In this document: piece after piece, positions 38,074-46,424 of the stretch | Numbering within the stretch: position 1 is the first letter of the stretch | Layout: each line of letters starts with the position of its first letter | Source: UBA7328 sp002471345 | GTDB taxonomy: Bacteria; Bacteroidota; Bacteroidia; Chitinophagales; Saprospiraceae | Reading direction: 5' to 3' | DNA length: 51,953 nt | Assembly: GCA_964011275.1 (NCBI GenBank) | Contig: CAXGOB010000031.1 | Coordinates: forward strand, 1 to 51,953 | Notes under the pieces: model-generated | Told to the model about the DNA's origin: nothing | The model's database searches: none | The model's input: only the letters and a program-made list of their open reading frames with translations | Translations under genes and position numbers: made by a program

Positions 38074-38088
38074 GTTCTATAATGTTTC

Positions 38089-39006
38089 CTAGATAGAAAA
38101 AGTACAATCTGTCAATTCTTCTGTTTTCTTCCAAAGCTCATTTGCTAATTCAACATCTAGTGCTTTTCTTCTTGGTTTTATTTTTATTGGTTTCCCTTTC
38201 AGTTCTCTTCTTCCATTTGGTCCATAATAATCTCCACCATTGGCGCTATCATCTAATGCAGCTCGCAATGTGGGTAGAGCACCTTTTTTAGGGTTGTGCG
38301 AAATAAATGGACTGAGAATTGGCGCAATGAGTTTAGACCATCTAGGGAGATAACGCATGAGTTCAGTGTTAGAAACACCTGGGTGAGCAGCGAGTGAGAT
38401 GGTTTTAGAGTCTGCCTGTTCAAGTTTCCTTTGCAGCTCAATCGCAAAAATAAGGCATGCCAATTTGCTTTGAGAATAAGCGGCCATAGCATCGTATTTC
38501 TTTTCAGAATGTAGATTGTCAAATCTAATCTTACCTTGTTTATGGGCTATGCTACTTAGGGAGATGATTCTGGATTTGTCCGATTTCAATAGTAATTTTG
38601 ATAGACCTTGGGTCAATACAAAATGTCCAAAATAATTAGCCGCCATTTGACTTTCAAAACCATCTTCTGTGAGGCTGAAAGGAGGTATCATGATTCCAGC
38701 GTTATTAATTAGCACATCTAGAGATTGATAGTCTTTCACAAAATCTTTAACAAAAGAGCGCACAGACTTTAATTTACTTAGATCTAACTGCCTGCATTCT
38801 AAGTCAGAGAAAGGATACTTATCTTTTATCTTTTCTTTTGCTCTATTCGCCTTTTGCATATTGCGGCAAGCCATGACCACCTTCATCCCTTTTTCGGCCA
38901 GTCCTAGGCTTGTTTCATAACCAAGACCTGTGTTGGCACCAGTGACAATAGCCACTTTACCCTGTTGCGCTGCAGCTTTCGCTAGATTCCATTCAGATTG
39001 ATTCAT
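38089..39006 (-). CDS. Short-chain dehydrogenase/reductase, retinol-dehydrogenase-like
   Basis: A 305-residue classical/extended SDR. Cofactor motif VTGANTGLGYE (TGxxxGxG, residues 22-29), NNAG (101-104), catalytic Ser151 (ISLSSIAH) and Y177-SQS-K181. ACRN at the end of strand 2 suggests NADP preference. The C-terminal region resembles retinol dehydrogenase/WW-domain oxidoreductase-like proteins. Directly upstream of the carboxylic acid reductase in the same operon, it could reduce the aldehyde product to an alcohol (inference from context). Confidence 0.88.
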   Translation of the reverse strand: MNQSEWNLAKAAAQQGKVAIVTGANTGLGYETSLGLAEKGMKVVMACRNMQKANRAKEKIKDKYPFSDLECRQLDLSKLKSVRSFVKDFVKDYQSLDVLINNAGIMIPPFSLTEDGFESQMAANYFGHFVLTQGLSKLLLKSDKSRIISLSSIAHKQGKIRFDNLHSEKKYDAMAAYSQSKLACLIFAIELQRKLEQADSKTISLAAHPGVSNTELMRYLPRWSKLIAPILSPFISHNPKKGALPTLRAALDDSANGGDYYGPNGRRELKGKPIKIKPRRKALDVELANELWKKTEELTDCTFSI

Positions 39007-39267
39007 AAATTTTTACTTAGTCATAAGTGAAGAGGTTGTTATTAGGATCTATTTAATATTAATTTTTGCTCCTTGTCTAATTTTTGTTTCAATTCTTTTA
39101 TTTACATGGATCATTCTAGGTCCGTCACTTCCAAAAGTTAGACTGAGAATTACATTATGTAGATCATTTTTTCCCAATAATAGAAATTATCTACAATTGA
39201 ATTTATGACCAAGTCTAATTTTGGCATATTTGAGTCGATTCTTTGTTTGGTTATAGTCCTTATAATA

Positions 39268-40548
39268 TCACTTAAAATGCTTTACAATAGCATTCATGAG
39301 ATTCATATTATTGATCCAATCATATTCAGTTGAGGTAGGAATATCTGATGTAGTGAACTTAACTACCACTAATTCTGTAGAAGGATCTATATATATCCAT
39401 TGTCCAAATAAACCTTTTGCAAAAAATGCCTCTTTATCTGTATGCCACCATTGATCAGTATAGTGGAAATTTTTGAATACTTTTCCTCTTTTTGAATTAG
39501 CAAATTTTTCAACACTTCCACCTGTTTTGATCTTATAAATAACCGATTTGGGAACAATCTGCTTACCATTGTAGTAACCATCGTCTAGTACCAACTGTCC
39601 AAATCGTCCTGCATCTCTGAGGCAGGTATTAATAGCAGCACTTACCAGTTCATATCCTTTAGAATTTCGCATAACGTAAGCGTCTTGTTCTGCCCCGATT
39701 TTAGACCATATCTTTTCACTCATTACCTCTGATGGTTGTTTACCTGTTACTTTACTAATGATTATCCCTAGTATTTCTGTATTCAAACTGACATAATGAA
39801 ATAGCTCGTTATGATTGCGACCTTTCTTCACTGTTTTCATATAGTCGAGCATAGTTGCAAACTCTGATGGCGGACCAGGAACATCTACAAATTCTGATAT
39901 CTTAGCAAATCTATATGCATCTGATTTTGGATCGTCATATGCTTCATTGTATTCAATGCCAACAAGCATGTCCATGACCATCTGAACAGTCGTCCCTTCC
40001 CAAGCAGACCCTTTTAATTCTGGTAAATAAAATAGAGTTTGTTTTTGTAAATCAATCAATCCTTCTGCAGCCAGAAGACTTGCAGTTAGTCCTGTCATAG
40101 ATTTGGACATTGAAAACCAATTATGTGAACTGGCTTTCATCATATTGCCATAGTACTTTTCAAAGATGACTTTGCCTTTGTGTAAAACCAAAAAACCATC
40201 TGTCCGATTAGAGTCTAAATGTTCGTCAAAAGTGTAAACCTCTCCATCGAATTGCTCAATCTTTAAATCTTCGAATAATCTAAGATCTAATTCTATATCT
40301 GAAGTTGTGGGGCCCTTAGTTATAGCACCGATATCAAATAATTTGTCAACATTTTTTATACCCCAATATTTATAAGGAGGTCGAAGCCAATTCCTTGTAG
40401 TGGTAGCTGATGCTATTGTATCAGCTAGATGTGATTTTACCACTACAGAATTATCGTGATCCACAATTTCTTTTTCTTCGTGCTTACAACTCACAAAAAG
40501 GACAAGTGCCATAGTAATGATTACTAATGGCTTAAATTTTTCATTCAT
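39268..40548 (-). CDS. Lipoprotein serine hydrolase, beta-lactamase class C family
   Basis: A 426-residue lipoprotein (lipobox LFVSC, Cys21). The nucleophile motif is S146-M-S-K149 (NWFSMSKSMTG), the second-motif region is HYVSLNTEILG and a C-terminal GLFGQWIYIDP segment takes the place of the third motif. Family members are esterases, amide hydrolases or D-peptidases; this subgroup (6-aminohexanoate-dimer-hydrolase-like) often has the FSMSKS form. It is not close to the hydrolase at 8049. It precedes the SDR/CAR pair on the same strand with a 261-bp gap, so it probably has separate transcription. Confidence 0.86.
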   Translation of the reverse strand: MNEKFKPLVIITMALVLFVSCKHEEKEIVDHDNSVVVKSHLADTIASATTTRNWLRPPYKYWGIKNVDKLFDIGAITKGPTTSDIELDLRLFEDLKIEQFDGEVYTFDEHLDSNRTDGFLVLHKGKVIFEKYYGNMMKASSHNWFSMSKSMTGLTASLLAAEGLIDLQKQTLFYLPELKGSAWEGTTVQMVMDMLVGIEYNEAYDDPKSDAYRFAKISEFVDVPGPPSEFATMLDYMKTVKKGRNHNELFHYVSLNTEILGIIISKVTGKQPSEVMSEKIWSKIGAEQDAYVMRNSKGYELVSAAINTCLRDAGRFGQLVLDDGYYNGKQIVPKSVIYKIKTGGSVEKFANSKRGKVFKNFHYTDQWWHTDKEAFFAKGLFGQWIYIDPSTELVVVKFTTSDIPTSTEYDWINNMNLMNAIVKHFK

Positions 40549-40954
40549 ATTGTTTTCTTTGCTAAATTTTAAATCAATGAATTTTGAAAACGCAAAATAG
40601 ACTGTGCAGTTCTTTAATGTGATCTTTCATTTTAAGACCTCATTCTTCAATTTTTATTATTAGTTTGATAAATATTTGAAATAAAAGAAATATCGTCACA
40701 AATGGCAAGTTGCGATCAGAATAACAAGGATTCAAATAATTATAACTTGAAAAAATCAATTTCTTCTGACCAGGGTTTTCTTTTGTCATGATTTGCCATT
40801 TAAAGCTTCAAAATTTTAAAACTTGACCTATAAATAAAGTCCCAGCTTTATAATAGCCTAAACAAAATACTTTTCCTTTTAAATCACTTTTTTCATTTGG
40901 TTTGTGGAAAGAAACAATTGAATTTTGAGGAGGAAGTGGAATGAGCATATTGCA
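40549..40954. other. 406-bp non-coding gap with two nested dyads
   Basis: No gene was found. AAATGGCAA (40700-40708) pairs with TTGCCATTT (40793-40801), and inside it GATCAGAA (40714-40721) pairs with TTCTGACC (40764-40771) with one mismatch. Both dyads are collinear and could form a branched leader RNA upstream of the minus-strand hydrolase at 40548, but the signal is modest. Confidence 0.3.
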
Positions 40955-41617
40955 CTATTGTTTTATTACAATATCCGAAGGAACCCTAGGATCACATTCG
41001 TACTCTGATTGATATTGCGACGAAAACCCAGTAACAGATATTGTCATACCTGCATTCCATTTTGATGTATCTCTTATCATGCCAGTGGATGTATTGACAT
41101 AGATGTCAATTAAACCAGACCCATCATCGATAAAAACTTTATATCCATATGGAGCATCATTTCGAAGCTCCATTATTTTGCCGGAAGTAGATATAAGGGT
41201 TCCTTCAGTAGATTCATTGATGGATCCTGTTTCTACCTTTATTGGCATAATTATTTGGTCCTCAGATATTTTAGAGGCTTTAATTTCTTTTATTGTTGAC
41301 AGGCCATAGGCTTCAGACCTGATTCCAGTTACTACAATTTCATCTCCTATTTGATATTCACCTTTCATTATCTCAATGGTGTCGATAACATAAATTCCGG
41401 CGGTCTTATCTTGTATCGCATACCCAAATGGTATAGAAGAAGCGAAATATCCTGAGGGCACAGTTATTATTCCTTTTATTTTTACTAAAGTTCCATTATG
41501 ACTGGATCTCGCAGAGGATATACTGGTTATTATTGAGCTATTTTCTTGAGTCCACGAAGATGTACATGATAATAAAATGAATAGGAGTGAAATTATGGAT
41601 TTTAGGTTATTAAACAT
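40955..41617 (-). CDS. Secreted protein with two OB-fold-like repeats
   Basis: A 220-residue exported protein (signal about 1-24; Cys18 in LLSC may make it a lipoprotein). Two repeats of about 90 residues each have a beta-barrel pattern: GTLVKIKGIITVPSGYF, AIQDKTAGIYVID, GDEIVVTGIRS in the first, and GTLISTSGKIMELR, FIDDGSGLIDIYVNTS, GMTISVTGFSS in the second. This is the style of OB-fold domains found beside secreted nucleases (DUF5689 and YhcR-like). No catalytic domain is present, so it is probably a binding protein. It lies 67 bp after the P450 gene. Confidence 0.7.
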   Translation of the reverse strand: MFNNLKSIISLLFILLSCTSSWTQENSSIITSISSARSSHNGTLVKIKGIITVPSGYFASSIPFGYAIQDKTAGIYVIDTIEIMKGEYQIGDEIVVTGIRSEAYGLSTIKEIKASKISEDQIIMPIKVETGSINESTEGTLISTSGKIMELRNDAPYGYKVFIDDGSGLIDIYVNTSTGMIRDTSKWNAGMTISVTGFSSQYQSEYECDPRVPSDIVIKQ

Positions 41618-41684
41618 CGAGTCATTTAAGAGTGATTAAAGATCATCTTTTCTAAGATATCAAAATGGCACTTATCAATTATAG

Positions 41685-43007
41685 TTATGCATTGAATTTT
41701 AACGTCATTGGAAGCCCATCTTTAGGTTCTTGTAAAGGCACAGCTTTCATTGGGATTTCATAATCTTCAGACACTTCAAACCTAAATTTTTGGAGCATTT
41801 TACTGATAGTAAGATTGATTAGCATTTCTGCGAATGCAGATCCGATGCAATGATGTAAACCGGCTCCAAATGGAGAATAAGTATATGGGCATTTTCTATC
41901 TTCTTTACGTTCTTTATTAAACCGTTCTGGATCCCACACTTTGGGGTTGTCCCAAATGTCATCTGCCTGTTGGAAATAAGATATTGGAATACTAAAATGT
42001 GTGCCTTTAGGAAAGTGTAGATCTCCATAAGAAACATCTTTATTAGTAACTCTTGTGATGGAAGTAAGAGGAGGATATATTCGAAGCGTCTCTTTGACTG
42101 CTAAATCGGTATTCTCTAGACCTCTTATAGTTTTTTGATTGATATTCTCAGTGGAATACAATTGCAAAGCTTCTGCTCTAAGTTTGTCTTGCCAATTCTC
42201 ATGTTTTGTGAGAAAATAAGTTAGACTGGTCAATGTACTTGCCGTAGTATCATGAGCTGCCATCAGGATGAATATTAAATGATCAATCACTTCTTCATCA
42301 CTAAATTTTTCACCATCATCACCTACTGCTCCACATAGTTTGCTAAATAAATCCTCACCTGGATTTTCTCGCCTTTCTTCAATGAGGTCAGAAAAGAATT
42401 TGATCAAATACTTTCGAGCTGATATACCTTTGCCATATGTCGTGAATGGTAGATTAATATGGAGCGAAGCAGCTGCTTTTACAATGTTTGTGATTGCCTT
42501 ATTGATGTCTTTGAGTTCATCTTTTGGGTTAAGCCCAAAGAAGACTTTGAGAGCCACTTTTATTGTCCATTCTTTATATAATGGGAACATTTTGTATTCA
42601 GAGTTTGAAAGTCCAGTAACAAATTCGTCAACCAATGGAATCATCATTTTCAAATAACCTTCCATAGGGGCGTTTTTGAATACTTCTGCTATTATTGATC
42701 TATGAGATTTATGCTTTTCGCCATCCATGAGCATAAGCCCGTTAGGGAAAAGGTCTTTTAGTACATTATCCCAAGCTTCTTTGCTATTAAAGTCTTTTGC
42801 ATGATCCAAAAGAGCCCATTTTGTCATATCGGGCTTGATCAATAAAATGGAGTCTTGATTGAAGACATTAACTTTATATAAATCACCATATTTAGCTCTA
42901 CCACTTCTAATCAATTCATTGGGATCAGAAAATATGAATTTCAACGTATCTCCAACAATTGGCAGACTGGGTTTTCCAGGGACTTTAGCATATGGACAAG
43001 AAGACAT
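41685..43007 (-). CDS. Cytochrome P450 monooxygenase
   Basis: A 440-residue soluble P450. I-helix oxygen-binding motif AAHDTTAS (about 250-257), ExxR in KETLR (306-309), PERF meander and heme-binding FGAGLHHCIG with the Cys thiolate at 387. The N terminus has the proline-rich PYAKVPGKPSLPIVGDTL and lacks a membrane anchor. Style is close to the CYP120/CYP26-like group acting on lipophilic substrates, from memory. ATG at 43007 is preferred to an upstream TTG at 43046. It is divergent from shikimate kinase with an 86-bp gap. Redox partners are not in the window. Confidence 0.9.
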   Translation of the reverse strand: MSSCPYAKVPGKPSLPIVGDTLKFIFSDPNELIRSGRAKYGDLYKVNVFNQDSILLIKPDMTKWALLDHAKDFNSKEAWDNVLKDLFPNGLMLMDGEKHKSHRSIIAEVFKNAPMEGYLKMMIPLVDEFVTGLSNSEYKMFPLYKEWTIKVALKVFFGLNPKDELKDINKAITNIVKAAASLHINLPFTTYGKGISARKYLIKFFSDLIEERRENPGEDLFSKLCGAVGDDGEKFSDEEVIDHLIFILMAAHDTTASTLTSLTYFLTKHENWQDKLRAEALQLYSTENINQKTIRGLENTDLAVKETLRIYPPLTSITRVTNKDVSYGDLHFPKGTHFSIPISYFQQADDIWDNPKVWDPERFNKERKEDRKCPYTYSPFGAGLHHCIGSAFAEMLINLTISKMLQKFRFEVSEDYEIPMKAVPLQEPKDGLPMTLKFNA

Positions 43008-43093
43008 AAATGATTTGTGTTGTTTGTTATGGATTTCAAAGTACAAAATTAGATAAGGATATGTGAGGATAGAAAATCAAATATATTTGCTTT

Positions 43094-43609
43094 ATGATCA
43101 TTTCATTAATGGGTTTTATGGGAAGCGGCAAATCTACATTTGGTAGAAGGTTAGCTGACCATTATAAATTGAACTTCATTGACTTAGATGATTATATCGT
43201 CGAGAATGAAAAAATGTCAATTAATGAGATTTTTGATGGAAAAGGAGAGGAAGCATTTAGGAAGTTGGAAAATCAATATTTGGGAAAGATCATAGAAAAT
43301 GAAGATAAATGTGTTTTATCTCTAGGTGGAGGCACTCCTTGCAGAGAACAAAATTGGGATCTATTGAATCTTACGAGAACAATCTACCTTAAAAGAACAC
43401 CACTTTTTTTATTCAATATTCTCAAATCAAAAAAAGCCAAGCGGCCATTAATTAAAGATCTTGTTGACCACGAAATACGTGATCTGATAAATAGAAAACT
43501 TGAACAGAGAGCAGCTTTTTATGAGCGAGCAGAATTGATTTTTTATGGGTATGGGTCGAAAAAAGCTTTGGCAGAACGATTGGCAAAGAAAACAAAGCAT
43601 ATGCTTTAG
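43094..43609 (+). CDS. aroK: Shikimate kinase
   Basis: A 171-residue cytoplasmic kinase that phosphorylates shikimate with ATP in the chorismate pathway. Walker A GFMGSGKST (residues 7-15), shikimate-binding D30-x-D32 (FIDLDDYI), GGG at 78-80 (LSLGGGTP), and the lid Arg117 in KAKRPLI are all present, and length is normal. Single housekeeping gene between unrelated minus-strand clusters; it converges on the Rrf2 gene at 43643, with AGTAAG/CTTACT short inverted arms in the junction. Confidence 0.94.
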   Translation: MIISLMGFMGSGKSTFGRRLADHYKLNFIDLDDYIVENEKMSINEIFDGKGEEAFRKLENQYLGKIIENEDKCVLSLGGGTPCREQNWDLLNLTRTIYLKRTPLFLFNILKSKKAKRPLIKDLVDHEIRDLINRKLEQRAAFYERAELIFYGYGSKKALAERLAKKTKHML

Positions 43610-43642
43610 AAAATGAATCTTGTATTTGCAATTTAGTAAGTC

Positions 43643-44071
43643 TTACCTCAAAATAGTCTTACTGTTAATAGAAGTTGATAGATCTTCTATTGTTGTTTTT
43701 ACATGCATTTTAGTAATGGCCTCTTTTATGTTCATGTAGTGCTCATGCATTGGACATGGGTTGGCATCATTACACTGAGCAAGACCTAGAACACAATCTT
43801 TATACAATTTGTCACCATCGAGGATCTTTACGATTTGCTGGAGATTAATTTTTAGTCTGTCCTCTTCATTTATCCAAAATCCACCAGATCGTCCTTTGAT
43901 AGATTGGACAACTCTATTTTTAGAAAGCTGCTGCATTATTTTGCCAGTGAAAGCTTCAGGGCAGCCTATAGCTGCTGCAATTTCTTTTACGCCTACTCTT
44001 TGATCTTTTTGTGATTTATGTGCTATGAAGAGAACCGCTTTTATACCGTACTCACAAGTTTTAGAAAACAT
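43643..44071 (-). CDS. Rrf2-family iron-sulfur transcription regulator (IscR/NsrR-like)
   Basis: A 142-residue DNA-binding protein with a winged helix (GVKEIAAAIGCPEAFTGKIMQQLSK), the wing RSGGFWI, and a cluster-binding loop with Cys93, Cys100 and Cys106 (C-x6-C-x5-C), close to IscR/NsrR spacing. NO or redox sensing is likely. It is the last gene of the minus-strand arm of the nos locus, 51 bp after the membrane-protein gene. Its cysteine spacing differs from the other Rrf2 protein at 45875, so the two may sense different signals. Confidence 0.88.
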   Translation of the reverse strand: MFSKTCEYGIKAVLFIAHKSQKDQRVGVKEIAAAIGCPEAFTGKIMQQLSKNRVVQSIKGRSGGFWINEEDRLKINLQQIVKILDGDKLYKDCVLGLAQCNDANPCPMHEHYMNIKEAITKMHVKTTIEDLSTSINSKTILR

Positions 44072-44122
44072 ATAAAAAGTTAAGGTTTAGAATATTTAGG
44101 ATATTATGATCTTTTATTCTTT

Positions 44123-45343
44123 TTACAACGATGGTGACGCCTTTTTTAGTATTAATTCTGCAGTCACATTGATTATACCGAGAAAAATAAAGGTAGATCC
44201 TATTGCTAATTGTAGATAATAGTGAGGCATAAATCCCCATCCCTGCCAAAACATAATTCCTTGAATGAAAAGCAATAACTCAGTAGACACGATTCCAAAT
44301 ATGAAAATCCATGTTCCGAATTTACTGAGATACTGATTGACAATAATGGATATGCTACCAAATGCAAATAGAGAAAGGCAGCCTAACATAAGTAAATGAA
44401 TAAAACCTATGACAAAATTATGAACGGTGTATGAAATTTGGGCTATTGATGGAATGACAACAATAGCCTGTATAATCTTCTTAATACTAAGTGCAAAAGC
44501 AGCAATTACAAATGCAATAAAAGCATATTGAGAAAGCATACTTTTAATAGCTTCGAATTTGTCCATTATGAGACGATAAAGAAAATATAGAGCTAGTAAT
44601 TGGAGAATAACCCCAATGCTATTGACAATAAAAATAATGAAGTGAGGAGTAGACCAAGTAATAGCAAGGGCAAAAGTCAAAATAGTAGCTACCATTAGAG
44701 TGATAAACAATTGAGAAATCATTCTTTTATCAAAATTGATATTGAATTTTCTAAAAATGGCAAAGAATATTGCTAATAGTCCGAAAATAAACCAGCCGTT
44801 GAATTGAAAATGCAGATAAAATTGTATGGATCCATAATAGAGAGCTGTGCCCTTAAGTCCCATAGCCATAATGGGACCTAGTACCCATGTCCCCAATGTA
44901 GACAGTACCATAAAAAATAGGCTGGATTTCACAAAAAGGATGTGAGGTCCTTGTAGGCCTGACAATCTTAACTCCTTCAATATCTTATAAGCAAATACAT
45001 AGGATAGAATCATATGAATCACAGTGAAAGCAATAGAAGGAGGTGCATACCCAACGATTGGGAAAGTGAATAACATACCCATTACAGCAGATTGTAAACA
45101 CCAATAAAGCTTTGCAAATTTTTTCCATTCTAAGTCAAAAAAGTACACAATAGACAATAAGAAAATGGCATGGAGCCAACCTAATAAGGCCAAATGTGAA
45201 TGGGCATGCTCTACATTTCTGTATTGATACCATTCAGGTAAATCAACGACAAAAGCCCAGCGCATACTTAATCCTAAGAATGCTGCTATAATAAATGAAA
45301 TTAGAGAGGCATAAATCGGCGTTAGAAATTGACTAAATCTCAT
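44123..45343 (-). CDS. Polytopic membrane protein with heme-copper-oxidase/NnrS-like histidines
   Basis: A 406-residue protein with about 12 membrane helices. Conserved-looking histidines lie in helices: EHAHSHLALLGW (His46, 48, 50), FYLHFQFNGWFIFG (His178) and YTVHNFVIGFIHLLMLG (His308, His316). The pattern recalls subunit I of heme-copper oxidases and NnrS, but the protein is shorter and no catalytic Cu-B/Tyr set is evident. Heme binding and a role in N-oxide or nos electron transfer are inference from context: it lies between the cytochrome c and Rrf2 genes in the nos arm. Confidence 0.65.
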   Translation of the reverse strand: MRFSQFLTPIYASLISFIIAAFLGLSMRWAFVVDLPEWYQYRNVEHAHSHLALLGWLHAIFLLSIVYFFDLEWKKFAKLYWCLQSAVMGMLFTFPIVGYAPPSIAFTVIHMILSYVFAYKILKELRLSGLQGPHILFVKSSLFFMVLSTLGTWVLGPIMAMGLKGTALYYGSIQFYLHFQFNGWFIFGLLAIFFAIFRKFNINFDKRMISQLFITLMVATILTFALAITWSTPHFIIFIVNSIGVILQLLALYFLYRLIMDKFEAIKSMLSQYAFIAFVIAAFALSIKKIIQAIVVIPSIAQISYTVHNFVIGFIHLLMLGCLSLFAFGSISIIVNQYLSKFGTWIFIFGIVSTELLLFIQGIMFWQGWGFMPHYYLQLAIGSTFIFLGIINVTAELILKKASPSL

Positions 45344-45399
45344 CAGTATTGCAGAGTATTAATGACAATGGAATTTATTTCGAAATCAATACTAAAGTA

Positions 45400-45867
45400 T
45401 TACTTCGCATTGTCTATATCATTCTGATACATAAATTCCAAAATATCTCGTGCATCACCAATTGAAACATTTTGATTAGGCATACGAGTAAGACATTCTT
45501 CAAGTAGTTTTTGTGCTATAGGATCTTTATCTAACATTACTTCTACATTGGTAATCATATTCATTATCCATTCTGGTTTTCTTTGAGAGGTAAGCCCTGC
45601 CCAACTTGGGCCTACTACTCTAGATCCTTTCAATTTATGACAAGCAGCACATTTCATTTCATATATGGCCATACCTTTTTGCACCATATCCTGATTTAAT
45701 GGGTCATTTAGAGTTACATTTTTGATTTCTCCTAGACCTTTGCCATTATCCACCTGTGCTTTTTTCTCTTTCATTGCTCTTTTTGCTTTTTGTGAAGGAG
45801 ATTCTTCATTGGATCCACAAGCCAAAACTACTATTGCCAATACTGTAAACATTAATGTCTTTTTCAT
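45400..45867 (-). CDS. Class I c-type cytochrome lipoprotein, probable electron donor to NosZ
   Basis: A 155-residue lipoprotein (lipobox VVLAC, Cys17) with a charged linker (about 22-45) and one heme site, C73-A-A-C76-H77 in MKCAACHKLKGSR. VVGPSWAGL follows, and Met129 in TRMPNQ is the likely distal ligand. Monoheme cytochromes of this type pass electrons in the periplasm. Standing 7 bp after the rrf2 gene that faces nosZ, it is the best candidate donor for nitrous oxide reduction. Confidence 0.9.
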   Translation of the reverse strand: MKKTLMFTVLAIVVLACGSNEESPSQKAKRAMKEKKAQVDNGKGLGEIKNVTLNDPLNQDMVQKGMAIYEMKCAACHKLKGSRVVGPSWAGLTSQRKPEWIMNMITNVEVMLDKDPIAQKLLEECLTRMPNQNVSIGDARDILEFMYQNDIDNAK

Positions 45868-45874
45868 AACTATT

Positions 45875-46306
45875 CTATTTTCGATTTACTAATTTATAAT
45901 TAAGCTTTTTTGCGGTTTCTACTATAGTGTCAGTGCCATAGATGGCTTTTAATTCAGCTCTGATCGTGGCCACATCATTACTATAAGGACAAGTATCACA
46001 TGTCCTGTCAGACTTTTGTCCAAGCATGCAATCATTTATTAATTTATCTGATTGATCTAATTCTTTAATGACCTCAATCAATTTTTGACTTTTTTGAACT
46101 GTTGACATATAAAAGCCTCCATTTCTTCCTTTTTTAGAAGCAATCATTTTCTTTTTAGTCAACTCTTGCAAAACTTTTGAAAGTATTGGTTCATTTATTC
46201 CTGTCTTCTGCGCAAGAGCTGTAGTTCCCACCAGATTTTCTTCATCAGTATGAAGTGCTATATGAAGAATTGCACGGATACCATATCTACTTCTTTTACT
46301 GAACAT
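45875..46306 (-). CDS. Rrf2-family iron-sulfur transcription regulator, divergent from nosZ
   Basis: A 143-residue regulator with winged helix (GTTALAQKTGINEPILSKVLQELTK), wing RNGGFYM, and cluster-loop cysteines 93, 103 and 106 (C-x9-C-x2-C, in NDCMLGQKSDRTCDTC). That spacing is unusual for IscR/NsrR. It is read away from nosZ from a shared 118-bp promoter region with a central palindrome (46346-46371). Repression of both arms when N-oxides are absent is the simplest model. It is probably co-transcribed with the cytochrome c gene. Confidence 0.9.
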   Translation of the reverse strand: MFSKRSRYGIRAILHIALHTDEENLVGTTALAQKTGINEPILSKVLQELTKKKMIASKKGRNGGFYMSTVQKSQKLIEVIKELDQSDKLINDCMLGQKSDRTCDTCPYSNDVATIRAELKAIYGTDTIVETAKKLNYKLVNRK

Positions 46307-46324
46307 GATAATACTTAAGTCGTT

Positions 46325-46392
46325 ACAAATGTAATCAATTAAATGATAAAAAGATATTTATATCTTTTTATAGAAAAATGTTTTACATTTGT
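46325..46392. promoter_or_regulatory. Mirror-symmetric divergent promoter with central operator for the nos locus
   Basis: ATAAAAAGATAT (46346-46357) and ATATCTTTTTAT (46360-46371) form a perfect 12-bp palindrome around TT. The outer arms ACAAATGTAA (46325-46334) and TTACATTTGT (46383-46392) are also perfectly inverted and contain TACATTTG, a Bacteroidota TAnnTTTG -7 box, on each strand. Each box centre lies 29 bp from the operator centre, so the operator covers the -33 region of both promoters. Inner half-sites AAGATAT resemble NsrR half-sites (AAGATGC), fitting an Rrf2 repressor. Confidence 0.75.
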
Positions 46393-46424
46393 CTTATTAC
46401 AATTATCTCACACAATATTTCAAA

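Noticed and set aside
44091..44105. AATAT/ATATT dyad before the second Rrf2 gene as an Rrf2 operator
   Set aside because: Five-base AT arms are common here and do not match the 46346 palindrome.
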